The position numbers were made by a program, and so were the translations under genes. A DNA stretch of 64,000 bases from Sinonovacula constricta. Taxonomy: Eukaryota; Mollusca; Bivalvia; Cardiida; Solecurtidae. Positions 1-12,785 of this stretch are shown here, one piece after another; positions within the stretch are counted from its first letter, which is position 1; each line of letters begins with the position of its first letter. The stretch lies in the NCBI GenBank assembly GCA_007844125.1, contig CM017558.1, forward strand, positions 31,387,197 through 31,451,196, read 5' to 3'. The notes beneath the pieces were generated by a model. It was not told the DNA's origin and did no database searches. It saw nothing but the letters and a program-made list of their open reading frames with translations.

Positions 1-2197
1 CGTATATGTTTAGTCCTCAGAGTTGTAGCAATTAAAAGTATAAACTATCCACTGTGTTTAATATATCATTGTGTTTATGTATGACGTACAAACACAACAT
101 ATATATCTTCTGGATTTTTGTTTGTGAAATCCTGACAGATTAAATGTGAACATGAACGTAATTTGTCAGGACAAACGTAACTCCTGGGGCCGAAAGAAAA
201 GGACGACCAGTCAATTCAGAGCAAGATAAAACGCGACGAAATATTGTGTTATTGTATTATTTATTCGGATTCCGGCAACATTGCTAACGATCTTTGTCAG
301 TTTTCAATGTCCGAATGACATGGCCAGTTTACTCAAACAATGGCTGAAACAATGTATATGATGCCAGCTCCTCTAATCATCCTTATGTACGTACAGAATC
401 CCCATAGCACGAGCTTAAACAAACCCGCCTTGCGATTGGGTTGTAGCCATGCCATGCCTTGTCCCACAATGCCAATGGCATCGTCTTGTTGAACCGGCGG
501 TCAGCAGTAAATACAAATAACATCACTCATTTTGGGTTTATCTCAAGTAACCTTGATCTGGCAAAGTCAACTACATCAGATACCCACACTGGTTTCTATG
601 AAATGTAATGTATTGGATGTTGGGAAATTTAAAAAAAAAATCTCCTTACTCACTCTAGTGTAAAAAAAAACGTTTAATCGAATAGCAACAATTTTCTTGA
701 AACAGATATGCTAGCACATTAATGAAAACATACAGTTGTTTTCACAAGGAATATGTATTTATAATTTAAGCGTTATACTAAAGCTTGTTATTGCGTCTTA
801 TCTTACTTTTTATCGTTATGCTCAACAAAACATATACTAATTAAAGTACAAGAAAAATGAGTCTAAACATGGCAGTATTTTACAACTGCGTGCATTGTTG
901 CTATTTTCAATAAACGTATATAAGCATCAGGAAATCAAGGCAAGTACAGTGTTTTCCGGATCAGAATTGTTTTCTTCTTATTCACAAGGGGGGGCAGACG
1001 GAGAAGAATCGGTAAGCATATTGGGAAGTCTTTGTTAAAGTATCTACACAACACCCTTCTATAACAGAACATGACTGTTCTTTCTAACTTATATTATGCT
1101 GTTATTTTTTCAAAACAGGAAATATTACGAACGTTCTTATTCTACAATCTTAGGCATTTTTTAACCTGTATATTTTTACTAACCTCATCACAATGTGTCT
1201 GTGGGTCGACGCTATCCCGCTCCATACCGTACATCAGAAATATGCTTGTTGCAAACGCAGAATAATAAATATACAAAACACCGCTAAACATATAAAATAA
1301 AAATTAAATAAATATTTTGATATATCTAATCTTCCAATAATAAAACTTCAGGTCAAGTTGGTTTCATTTTTTACAATTGATTTCAGACACATAGATACTT
1401 TGATAAAGAAGAAGAAAAAAGAAGAAAACACAACACAAACTTGCTTGTATATATTCTAAAGTCTTAGATAAGCTTGAACTTCTTTACAAACACATACATA
1501 ACAAGACGCGACTGTTAATGTAAACGGTTATCAATATTAGAAAACCTGATGCTTTGTTTTTCTTTTGCAACTGATGAAGTATACACACGCCAAAACAATC
1601 ATCAAAACAAGCCAACAAAAGCTTAAGTTAACTTGTCTAGAGTGTCAAACACTTAAATATGCGAGCAGATACAAGTTGTTATGAGAACGGTCAGCGATAT
1701 TATAAAGCCCATTTTTCCTTCAGTATCTTTTTACTGTATCTTTTAAAGTCTTTTTAAACCATGTTCAGAATGTGCGAGATGATATATATTTAAAATATTC
1801 TAAACACATTGGCTGTATTTGTCAGACCTGCTGGCATCATTTTCATATGCTGTTTGTGAATCAATAAACGGAAAAACGCCTGTTTAGCCTTTGTTGCAAA
1901 TACAGAAAACAGAAAGACACATGCTCAATCCGTGTTCGAAATAACGGTAAAATACACTGTGTTAATTCCTTCATTGTAAGGAAATGGCACCCAGTTTCCA
2001 ATAAACCGTTCCGTCTTGTTGAATACACAATTATGTTGATGGGCAAATAGAGAGTGTACTAAGTAGAAAATCCGTCGCTTTGATGATGCGAGATATTATT
2101 CGAAAGGACAGTCTCAATCTTAGCAAAGGATATATGTTGTTAGTTTGTTAGTTGCCACTAGCTATGTAATGGGCAGTCTTTACGAATGCATACCAAG

Positions 2198-2217
2198 CCC
2201 CACCCCCCCCCCCCCCC
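2198..2217. repeat. Poly-C tract
   Basis: CCCACCC followed by a long C run; open frames across it on both strands are not genes. Confidence 0.9.
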
Positions 2218-2569
2218 GTGTCTAGCGGTATTTTGCGTATTTACGCCATTGTTATTCCATTTGTCCATTTGTCCATTTGTTGGCTCTCTGGTCTCAGAGC
2301 AAGTGCGCATTATGCCGGGACTCGCAGATAAAAGTAAACATGGTGTTGGGGTGTATGTAACTAAGAACTGAAAACATAAATCCATAACAGTAAAATGCTA
2401 TTTGAAACTATGCGGCAACTCGCATCACGCGCCTTGAAAGGTGTTTGTTTTTAAATCATGTTTTATAGCACAACAAAGTGTGGAAAATTTGCCTTCTGTT
2501 TTATGTGGCATTGTTATTGTAATTTTGCTCGAGGTCGAGTTACAGTGTTGTCTACTCGCCTCTCAACGT

Positions 2570-2640
2570 TTGGATTCTAATCCCGATCGGGCAGATGACA
2601 TAATGTGGAAAAATCTTACAGCTGCCCTCCAGATTTTAAA
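2570..2640 (+). mobile_element. SINE fragment in upstream block A
   Basis: GATTCTAATCCCGATCGGGC, AGATGACATAATGTGG and AAATCTTACAG resemble the B-box-to-body part of the 10725 family. The counterpart lies at 55565-55640 in block B, so it predates the duplication. Confidence 0.45.
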
Positions 2641-5337
2641 TACCTTCTTACGTGTTATATGTCTAGAAATGTAATAATGCGTGTAACAATGATTGTTTAA
2701 TACTTGGACATGTAATTACACCGCAATCTCACGTTTTCAAACAAACGCTTAATATTTGTTAAACAACAAAATCATAAACGAACGAACTAAATTAAAAAGG
2801 TTTATCAAACTCGCAAATCAAACACCAATACCAGAAATTAAACTTTTAATTTTATTTACTACTTTTAAGGTTACCATTATTTCGGACTCACCTCAATAAA
2901 AGTAGATAAGCCTTATTTCATGTAAAAATATAGCTCTCTATTTGAAAAAAAAAATCAAATTTTGAGCATAGTAGAACATTATTTAGACCCCGATTGCGAA
3001 CGGTATTTGTTTGAGGTGGAAGTATTTCGACATTGTACAAACCAATAATCGCGTGCAATCGACATGCTGGGAAAATATTCGATATTCTCGGCTCATGATT
3101 ATTCATAAAGCATGCGCAGTTCATCGTTAGCGCAATTGCGAATGTATAAGCATGGCAATTAACGATTTTGAATCGAAAAGCTTGCTTGTCTGAATCAAAG
3201 AGATAGCGACAAGAAAAATGTGTTAGGGTAGAAAAATATAAGGAAAGTTCTCCAGAACTTGATTCAATCTTAAGAAGAAATTACATTGTTTATACAGCCG
3301 ATACAGCTACAAACGATCAGCATATAATCAGTAGGTCAATAATTTACTTTCGCTTTCTGAAAACTTGTTTCTGTATGCATACGACTTTTTTTTCCGAACA
3401 GTACGTGTTTGTTTCTTTTTGGACCATTATAAAACGTGTAAAGACAATGTTGAGTAATATGCAAATACTCACTACTTAAACTCAGTGATTATCAATGTGT
3501 TGTTAAACCTTTAAGTTATCTGATTACTGACATTTTAAATTTGTTTACAACTGGGATGTTTCCCACGGTTATCAAAGCAAATGAATTATAGAGTAAATCC
3601 AAACTATAACCAACAAAATAGTGTTTCTGAAGCAGAGTCATTAATAGTTTGTTAACAGATCTGCCTACTGTGCAGTAGGCTCGATGTGTTGTGATATTAA
3701 ACGGTTGTGTATAGTATTAAAACCAGAGATGTGGCTCAGGGTGAATAACTGTGTGCTAGGGGAGAGTGTAGCAGTGTAGCAGTTTCAAGGTTAGTTTATT
3801 CATAGAGACCTTTATATTTGACAAAAATAACTTTGATTACAAAACAACAACAATTTTGGTATTGTTGTCTCCCAGCGAATGCACATATTGTATTATTTTT
3901 TGCATATACCCTATATAAGAACAACGGATCTTGTTATTACCTTTTCTTCGTCAACTTAATGAGCTAATGTAAAATATGATTTTCTTTGCAGCCTCCAACG
4001 GCACAGACGTTTCTGGTAAGATGGTGGTGGCTTGTATATCAACATAAAGAAAGCAGGAAATTATATCTACAATCTAAAGTGGTGACTGCAAGACCTTAAT
4101 CATGCAATTAAGTTAAGCCTGCAATCCACCACCCTGATCTTCACTTCCTTGATATTTTCTTAAAAACACTTATTCAATTTCTAATTTCAGTTTCTTCTTT
4201 CTGACGTGTCTATCTTAATCACATCTAACTTATATAGATACTATTTACTATGTTACTTAAATCTGAAAATCAAATCAATATTTAGGATGTTATAGAATAA
4301 ATGTCAAACAATCTAAATATAAACATATACAAGACATAGACCATAAGTAATATGAGGAAAAAAAGTTTATGAGTACTTGCAATCATTTCAATCCTCTTTC
4401 ACTACTTCTCCCACCCTGCCCACCTCCATGTTACCACACTATCATGTATGTTCACTACCCATACAGTGAGAGCATAAGTAATAATGATGGAGACGAACTA
4501 GCACTTTTTCAATGACTTTGGCTTGACATGTTCTCTAATGAAACAATATGTCTATAGGGGCTTTGGTTTATAAAACTAGAATAACACATGTACTTTTTCC
4601 AAATTAAAGTACATACAGCCTGCATCTAAATAGTGCCATGTTAAAGGGACCATCGAAGTTTTGCCTTAGACAAACAGAACCACACATGGGTTATCATCAA
4701 CACTTAGGTATTTAAATTGTTGTGTTACTATAATGCCAATTATTGTATTGTTTGTGACTGACAAATGCAATTGAAATTTAACATTGAAGGACAATTAGTT
4801 ATCACATATATTAAATATATAGTGATGAGAGGTTATACTTCATTTTTTTATTTTTTTGTGGTTGATCGCGGCCTTGCTTTTTTGGAACATAAACAGTACA
4901 AGAGGTCCATAACGATCCTTTTCGCTCAGATAAGTGTTATGAACATTTAAGATCATAGTAAGGAAGAAATATCAGTTATGTTTACGCACCAGAATACTTA
5001 TTTATTGGGTTGATTGTTCAAGCAACACAATTCAGTTATTTGAAGATGGTGTCCACTTATATAGTTCAAGAAGATTCCAGACAGAAACAAACACAACAAA
5101 AACAACACAAAGCCAAACGTGATATGAATGTTACAAAGCTTTTACACATTTCCGGTTTTACGATTATACTTTACTGGGTTCGGGTATAAATATCTTATTA
5201 AAGCTGGACTTACAATACTAAGATGATGCTACATACGTCTTGTTGAAAACTTATTGAACAAGGGAGAAAACACATGCTTAATTGTGCAATTCATTGACGC
5301 TTAAACGACATATATAACTCACAGGGAATACATGACG

Positions 5338-5542
5338 TATGCATCCACCCATCCATCCATACATCCATCCATACAGACAGACAGTCAGATGGACGGAAGG
5401 ACGGACAAATAAATAGACAGACAGACAGACATGCGTGCGAGCGTTCGCGCGTACGTACGTACGTACGTACCTACATACATACATACATAATACACACACA
5501 CACACACACACACACATACACACACACACACACACACACATA
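5338..5542. repeat. Compound microsatellite
   Basis: Successive (CATC)n, (GACA)n, (GTAC)n, (ATAC)n and (AC)n tracts. Confidence 0.9.
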
Positions 5543-7984
5543 CTTAACCAGTCAGTTTGTCAAGCATTTTCGGTAATAAAATGCAATTTAGATACTATTA
5601 ATGCGTTATCAGAAAAGTGTATGTACATACTTATATAAATTATTATAGTATTGGTATATTTCCTTTAGACCGGTTTCGTTTAAATTGTTGTGATGAAAGT
5701 TCGAATATGTGTTAAACCAGAACGTTGCATCTGTTCTTTTCTTTCTTTTGTGATAACAAGTCACTTATTGTTTTTGTTAATAAAAACAGAACATGTGTAC
5801 GTTTCAAACTTGTTCAGTATTTCAGGTCCGAGAAAATGTCTCCCACAAAATTGACAATCACGGACAGAAGTGCGTTGGAAGGCACAATGGTTTGAAATAA
5901 ATAAAGTACATATGTTTCCTGTTATGTTATTTGTCTGCAATCGAGACAATCAAATACAGTGATACAAAAGACCATAATGAACACCTTAAATGTGTTATAT
6001 TAAAACTGTTAATTATCTTTTGTGTGGCAAACATATGCCAACATATACTATTGTTTATTATATCAGAGAACCGTTAATATGTCAAGAGATTTAATACGAC
6101 CAAGAAAGTGACAAGGAAAATGTGAAAGCCATTTTGAAATATGTATACTTATATGTGTTACAGTTTTCATTGATAAGATATGCATGTGTAGGTATGTATC
6201 ATGTGCTTCTGTGTGTGAAGTGAAGATTTGGTGGTAAAATTGTTTCTGGATATATGACTTTCATGCATACAACATGAGCATAAATCTTTTGGAATAACAA
6301 GAGTTTTATACATTATAAAACTATGTCGTGCTGTATTTGTTTATAAATACGGCTAATCTTTTTTTATCAATATGTCCCAAAAGTTATATCTATTATTAGT
6401 AATTACATGTTCAAAGATTCAGCAACATGTTAGTACATTAGTAACCATGGTCACAAACTGTTCCTTGTGAATTCAGCCGATAAAGGGCCTATTAAGGTCC
6501 ACCTAAAACTGTCACGTGCGATGGTAAAAGAGTATAGAACTATTTTGTTGTATAAAGGGAAGTTAATTTAGCTGTTTAAATTCCATAGTGTTTTCTGAAA
6601 TATTTTGTGGCAAGGTAATTATTTTGTTGAGTACGATAATACTAAAACGAAATGTATTGAATGACAGCGAGTGTCAGATTCTTTTTATCGCTCTATTTTA
6701 GTCGCCAATATATAATATTTTACGATATTTTAACAATATTAGGTTTAATATTGGTATGAGACAATCTGCATTATGATGACGATGAAGACGTCATCAATCA
6801 AAAAAGCTGCATTAAACTAGAGTAATATTTAACAAATAATAATATTTGTTATATTATACCGAATCTTAATCCTTTTATCCCTTTTGTTGCTTTCATTTTA
6901 GTATGATTTGCTTGTAAATAATAATTGTATTTGTTCAGTGTGTGAAATATCTCAAACCCTAATCGTTTTTTTTTTTATTATTTTCAAGCGATGCAGCAAA
7001 AAATCATGCTCTTCTTTTAATTTTCCCTTTTTGTTGATAAAATTAAATAGTAAATGCTACAAGACAAAAGACCCGGATTTTTAGAATTTCGTTCGTGTAG
7101 GTTTCAAAGAAGAATCGTGGCTTTTTTCCCTGCTAAATATGTTCGGAAGAGCTTCAGTTTTGTTGCGGTTTTGGTGTTTTTGAATCCTTAGATTCGCAGA
7201 ATTTAACTAAATCTGTCTCCAATAAAGAGGCGAATCACTTAGACATTTTGACAGTTTGACAATATCGTCTCTTTGTGTTGTCGTAAAATTCGCACATCGT
7301 AAAAGTCGCGTTTAAACAGTCAAACAACTGGATGGCGTCATAAACAGTCTGTATAAGAATTATGGACCGGGTAGCCGGTCTGTATGCAATTTATGGACTG
7401 GATGACGTCATATTAAATATAGAAGGGCGTATGCAAATGAGGTATAATATAAGAAAATATATAATGGGTGATAATGGGTGTATTGGATGGACATCACGAG
7501 AAATCATGTGATCAATTCCTTTCCATTTAAGAATGGGGAATAGGCTTTGTTATTCCATGCTGCGGTACTTTTACAGTTCGAAATGGTTATTTCACGCAAC
7601 AGATGTTGTTAGTGTTAGAAATCCATTAGATTCCTTCAGTACTTTATCAATAATGCGTGTTTAATAACTTCTTAGCATGCATTATTTATTATTATTCCAT
7701 ACTCTTTTAAATGTAGTACGCAGCAATGTTAACCCGAACCTGCCGTAATAGTTATCAACAGAAATAATGTCGTAAAGTGAATAAGACATGTGCATGTGTT
7801 TTCCTTCTGTAAATTACAAATTACATGCAATTGCAACATAGAATCCCGAAACTTCATACATAGCGCAGAAATGTAGTTCTACAATTATGCCAGGATCATG
7901 GAAAGGTATAATTGATACTATAAACCACATGAAGATATTGAACGTATACTTAAGTATTCAAATGCAAAGCTTGTAGATCCGTTA

Positions 7985-8775
7985 CTAAACATTTAGCGCA
8001 AAATTATACCAGTTATAACCTAGATATAGTTTAGCCGGTTGTACTTTGTTTACACTTAGTTGATGATAAAACTATATCCGTTATACCAGTAATAACCTAG
8101 ACACGGCTTAGGCCGATGCATTGGGGTAACACTGAGCTGATAATAAAACTTGTTATGCAAGTTACATTGTTGACATGACTTTCGTCTGTTGCATTATTTT
8201 ACACATAGCAAATGACAAAACTTTGTTATATCAATTATACAACAGACATAGTTTTAGGTTGTTGCATTAGGGCTACTCTTATTGGAAGATACAACTTTGC
8301 CAGTTATACAACTTATACAAGTTATATTGTAGACATGGTTTTAGCCTGTTCATTAAATTTACACTCAGCTGATGATAAAACTATGCATGTTATACCATGC
8401 AAGTTATACAAGTTATAGCCTAGACATGGTTTTAGGTTGTTGCTTTAGAGCTACACTTAGTGGAAGATTCAACTTTGCCAGTTATACAAGTTATATTGTA
8501 TACATGGTTTTATAGACTAGTCATGATTTAAAAACAGTTGCATTTGGTATACACTGAGTGGATGATAAAACATTGCCAGTCATACCAGTTAAATCCTAGA
8601 CATGGTGATAAATTTTTGCGTTAGCTTTACACTTAGCTGATGACACAACTTTGCCTGTATTATTGTGTTAGGTTAACATATAGTGGATGTTAGAACTTTG
8701 TCCATAATACCAGTTATAACCTTGCCATGTTTTAGACTACTGCGTTAGGTTTGCACTTAGCGGATAATAAAGCCT
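7985..8775. repeat. ~78-bp minisatellite upstream of the receptor
   Basis: About ten diverged units around ACACTTAGCTGATGATAAAA, GTTATACCAGTTATA and ACATGGTTTTAGG, typical spacing 75-80 bp with some 96-bp units. The + frame at 8212-8418 is a by-product. Confidence 0.7.
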
Positions 8776-10306
8776 CTTATATACATTCACCTATCAGCAA
8801 TCCGAGCATCAGCAACTTCCTAGTACAGCAGTACTAGTTTAATGGCAAATGAAGTAGACAGGGGCTCGAACGTATACAAATCCGCACTAACAAGGAAGAA
8901 AATCAACAGAAAGAACACTTAAAATAGCACGCGCTAAGTGTATGCCGGCTCTTCTTAATACAAGTGATTTGTACAAAATAAGTATTTATGGGCTGTGAAC
9001 AAGGGTTAAATGAGGTTCAAGGTTGAATTGAAGAACATTTTCGATTGTGTATATAGTCTTATTTTGATGGCATTTATTTAAGGACGTTTCTGTTTTCAAT
9101 ACTGTTGTCTTTAAGTATGACGAGTCCGAAATAAAGGTTTAGGTGAGTCTTACAGCCAACCAGCGATGAATAGGACTTTGTACTCGCATATTTTTCCGAG
9201 GCATTACTACAACAAAAGTAGGTAAACTCGTCCATTTCGACCATAACTTTGCCCGTGCGCTGAGTACATTTAATACTAATTTGAAACTATTTCTTTTAAC
9301 CTCGGCATTACCGACAGCGAATGTGCGAAATGACCAAGCAACTATTCTTAGTGCAAGAGTGAAACGATATTGAAGTTTTTGTGTTTTGTCCAACTATTTC
9401 GCCCAATCAGATGCCAGTTTGTATAAAATCTGATCGAAAAGACATGTTGCTTCGCCGGTAAGAGATATATAAAATATCGATATCAGTTAAAGCAAATAAA
9501 GAATGTTTGACCTTAATTTTCTAATGAGTTAAACTTTCTTAAATTTGGTACATCGCAGGTTTTATTTCACACGTATGCTTACAATTTGACTACTCTATCA
9601 TCACAAGCCTTAAATGAACATTTTCACAAATTTTTAAGTTAGGTGTGAGTGGTCAAAACGTTAATGAACAAAATTTAAGGGGTGTAGAAAGGTTACTCTT
9701 TGATGGAATGTTGCTATGTGTACAACATATTTTCTTGTCTTGTGTATAAGGCAACTGTAGGTGATATCGACAAGTTGTGTTGTTGGATTTGTTCTTTATA
9801 AAAAAGCAGCGTTTTTAATTCCCTGTTAATATTTTATCTGATTTTCAAACTGCACTAATTGGAAAGTACTTTCATCACTGCCATATCCATAGTCATGTAG
9901 TCCTTCTAATAAAAGAGGTATAATTTTCTTTTGAATACTCATCGCAGTTTTGGTGCCTTTACATATCTTAAAATACTTAAATCATATTATCAAAACACAT
10001 TATTAGAAAAAAGTAAGAAAAAAATACTCACAGTAATTAATTTAAAGATGCATAGAAATACAGAATTATATCCTGAGTATGTAGTTTCTGCATGACGTTA
10101 ATGATATATATAGTGGTTTCAAGTTTAAGTACCTCTTGTACTTTAAGAAAGACACTTGGTAACATTCAGTCATAACTTTCCTTGTTATTGTAGCTACATG
10201 AACAGTATCTGTGAAGTCGTATAGCAAGATGAATTAAAGTTCAATATTTCATGTTGTTTCTTACTCATGAATACAGTTTAATTCGAGCTCGGACCGGGCA
10301 ATTGTC

Positions 10307-10376
10307 ATGCCCAAATATGCGATGGGGTGCAGCGTTTGGATTTACGTCTTTTTTCTGGGATATGTCCATGTGTATG
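10307..10376 (+). CDS. Exon 1: signal peptide
   Basis: ATG at 10307 opens 23 codons plus one base and ends at a consensus donor (G|GTAAGT at 10377). The peptide has a short N-terminus and a hydrophobic core (CSVWIYVFFLGYVHVY), as expected of a signal peptide for the secretory pathway. A second in-frame ATG at 10322 would give an even more typical signal sequence. A near-identical exon (same core IYVFxLxYVHVY and the same donor position) lies at 63538-63592, which supports this being real coding sequence. It ends in phase 1, matching the next exon. No convincing TATA box or promoter was seen. Confidence 0.75.
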
Positions 10377-10724
10377 GTAAGTTTGTACGTCATTTTGCCG
10401 AAGGCTGATTGTTTAAATTAATGGTAGTTTATAAATAGTGTTTGTTGTTTCACTTAAATATATTGAGTTTTCGTTTATTACTGTACCTGGTAAACATGTC
10501 CAGGTTTTGTAAATATTGTCTTGTTTCAAATGATTTTTTTTTGCAAGAATGCATTCGTTCTTATGTATTTCTTTAACGTTGCATTATATACTTATAAATA
10601 GCTGTATTTCAACCAGAGCGTGCAAATATACGCTCGGAAGTAATTTGATGGAAAAATGTTCAAATCAAGCCAACTCAATATTATTTCAGAATAATTAATA
10701 AAAAGGTATGATAAAGTATACTAG

Positions 10725-10925
10725 GGACTCCCGGCGCGTACTGATGGAGTCGCCGATTTGTAAGACTGCCTGCTTAGCCTCTTACCGCGTGGGTTCGACT
10801 CCCGTTCCGGGCGAAGGACTTAATGTGGGAAGGTCTTCAAGCTGATTTGCGGTGCGTCGGTGGTTCTACCCAGACATATATCTGGGGGTCTTCCTCTACC
10901 AAACAGTCGGACGTTGCTATACTGA
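10725..10925 (+). mobile_element. tRNA-derived SINE (+), second family
   Basis: Head with GGAGTCGCCGATTTG...GGGTTCGACTCCCGTTCCGG (B box), then AGGACTTAATGTGGGAAGGTC and a GGTGGTTCTACCCAGACA-type body. Same family as 12635-12785 (minus) and fragments at 2570-2640 and 55565-55640. The small open frame from 10823 is inside it. Confidence 0.6.
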
Positions 10926-12634
10926 TCGTAATTAATCGCTGCTATGTATTCCAAAAACAAAATAAACAAAGCAAAAGTATATTTTGCTTCAATGCACTTT
11001 ACGTGAAAAAGATTTATGAAATTACTAGTTTTTTACGTTTTTCATAAGCAATTCGTTCGAGTTCATCGAATTAATGCTACATTTATGTTTCATGACTGCA
11101 CATATTCAACCATGCCGAGTAATTGTTTAAATAGCAGATACGTAACTTTTCCTCAGTAATCAAATTTGTGAGGAATTCTATTTTCTTGCATTAATGTTGT
11201 TTTGGAAAGTTAACAAATGTAAATAAGGTCATATAAATACCGGCTTTGTGGCGTGCTGTAAAGTTTTCCCGCCCTTATGTTACATGAAACATTCTTATCA
11301 TACAAGAGTCAGTACTGTAACCTCCGTAATGTTGTTAAATATAGCAGTTATGTATTTATAGGTTCATACATACGTGTACATATCTTTGGTTGTAAACTGC
11401 AGTAATCATGTCAATTTCAGTACTTGTAAACTGTACAAAGATCTTGGCGAAGGAATGAATTTTTTATGTCTCTGTCTCTCTTTTACTCTCTCTCTGTCTC
11501 TCTTTCTCTTTGCGCGTGTTTCTCTCTGTAACTGTCTGTGTCTGTCTTTCTCAATATACATTTATCTCACCCGCTATGCTATTCTCCTCTCTGTTATTTA
11601 ATAATTTATCTATTACAGATTGACTCGATAGTGATGTAATAACATTAACATATGAAATTCTGGTTGTTTGTAATTACGTTTTCAGAATTGTCAATCAGTC
11701 TCATTGATTATTTTCCATACGAATGTGATCTTATCATGTTAAAATGTCTTACTTGAAAGCTTTTAGAGTCATCAAAATAGTATTAACTTGTTCATCAGAA
11801 TTCACCAGTAGTCAACAGACGTCAATAAGTGTATTGGTCGATGATCTACCACTATTTGTCCATCAGAACTTCTTGGTTAAGATAAGCAATAATTGCTGTA
11901 ATTTTTGTTGTTCTTTTTGTTACTTCGCACTGACATAACTATAGCTACATAAACTATATCCAGCTAATAATTGGTGGAGTCAAACTCCTGAGTAGAACCA
12001 CCGGAGCACTGCAGGTTAGATGGAAAGCGAAATGCACATGAATTATATATTGTATTTTTTGAATTTTATATATGAAAATCTGATTGGAAATTTAATATAT
12101 CTTTTCAAGCTATTTATTTGCAGTTTTTAGATGCTGTCTATTGGTGCGGTTTATTAAACCACGTAAAATGAAAACCAGCTTAACTAAACGTTGTTAAGTT
12201 ATTGTTTCCTTTAAGAAAAAAGTAATGATTAATTTAATTCAGTTTTAAGATAATTGACAAGATTCACTTGCACGGATGTTCAAAGTGTATTTTCCTCTTT
12301 TGAAACTGCATGTATAACCACACATGTCGTATGTGCCTGGTATACTTTAGACATTGTAACTATATATAAGGAAGTTATCCTGGATAAGTCTAACAACAGA
12401 TGGCAGCAAGGAAAATACTAGAATATAATAAACATCAAATTGTTAGAATGAATAACTTCAACTTTATCTATATCAAGGCAGATTGATTTGTTTTAACATA
12501 TTTGATAGGGTGGCGGGGATAGATAATTGGATGTTTGGAAATTGGCATCTTAGCAGTAGCTTTCAACTTTCTTTTTCTTGGTTCTGAAATACATCTCAGC
12601 GAAAAAATGTGATCATTTAAAAGACGTCTAGCTG

Positions 12635-12785
12635 TTTTGGTGGTGGAAGACTCCAGACAAATATCTATGTAGAATCGCTGACGCTCCGCATGCCAGCTGG
12701 CAGACCGCCCTACATTAAGTCCTTTGCCTCGAACTGGCCTCGAACCCACGCAGTGAGATGCTACGCAATCAGAGGTGTTACACGT
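12635..12785 (-). mobile_element. tRNA-derived SINE (-)
   Basis: The minus strand carries TGCGTGGGTTCGAGGCC (B box) followed by AAAGGACTTAATGTAGG and a GATTCTACATAGATATTTGT body, matching the element at 10725-10925. Confidence 0.55.

Larger units (their letters stand above)
115..5060. repeat. Upstream block A (segmental duplication)
   Basis: Landmarks shared in order with 54340-60420: ACTCAAACAATGGCTGAAAC (about 330 / 54416), ATATAAGCATCAGGAAATCA (about 919 / 55131), TTTAGACCCCGATTGCGA (about 2980 / 56012), CCTACTGTGCAGTAG (about 3664 / 56849), and the GGAGACGAACTAGCAC segment (about 4490 / 59805). No convincing coding exon was seen inside; the small open frames are not supported. Confidence 0.75.
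5061..10306. other. Upstream region before receptor exon 1
   Basis: AT-rich, holds the compound microsatellite and the ~78-bp minisatellite. Stretches at about 5750-9800 show weak, colinear resemblance to 15130-16800 (e.g. GTTCGAAATGG..TTTCACGCAACAG near 7577 and the TTTCGAAATGGCTCGTTCAC stretch at 15636). No supported exon seen. Confidence 0.5.
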
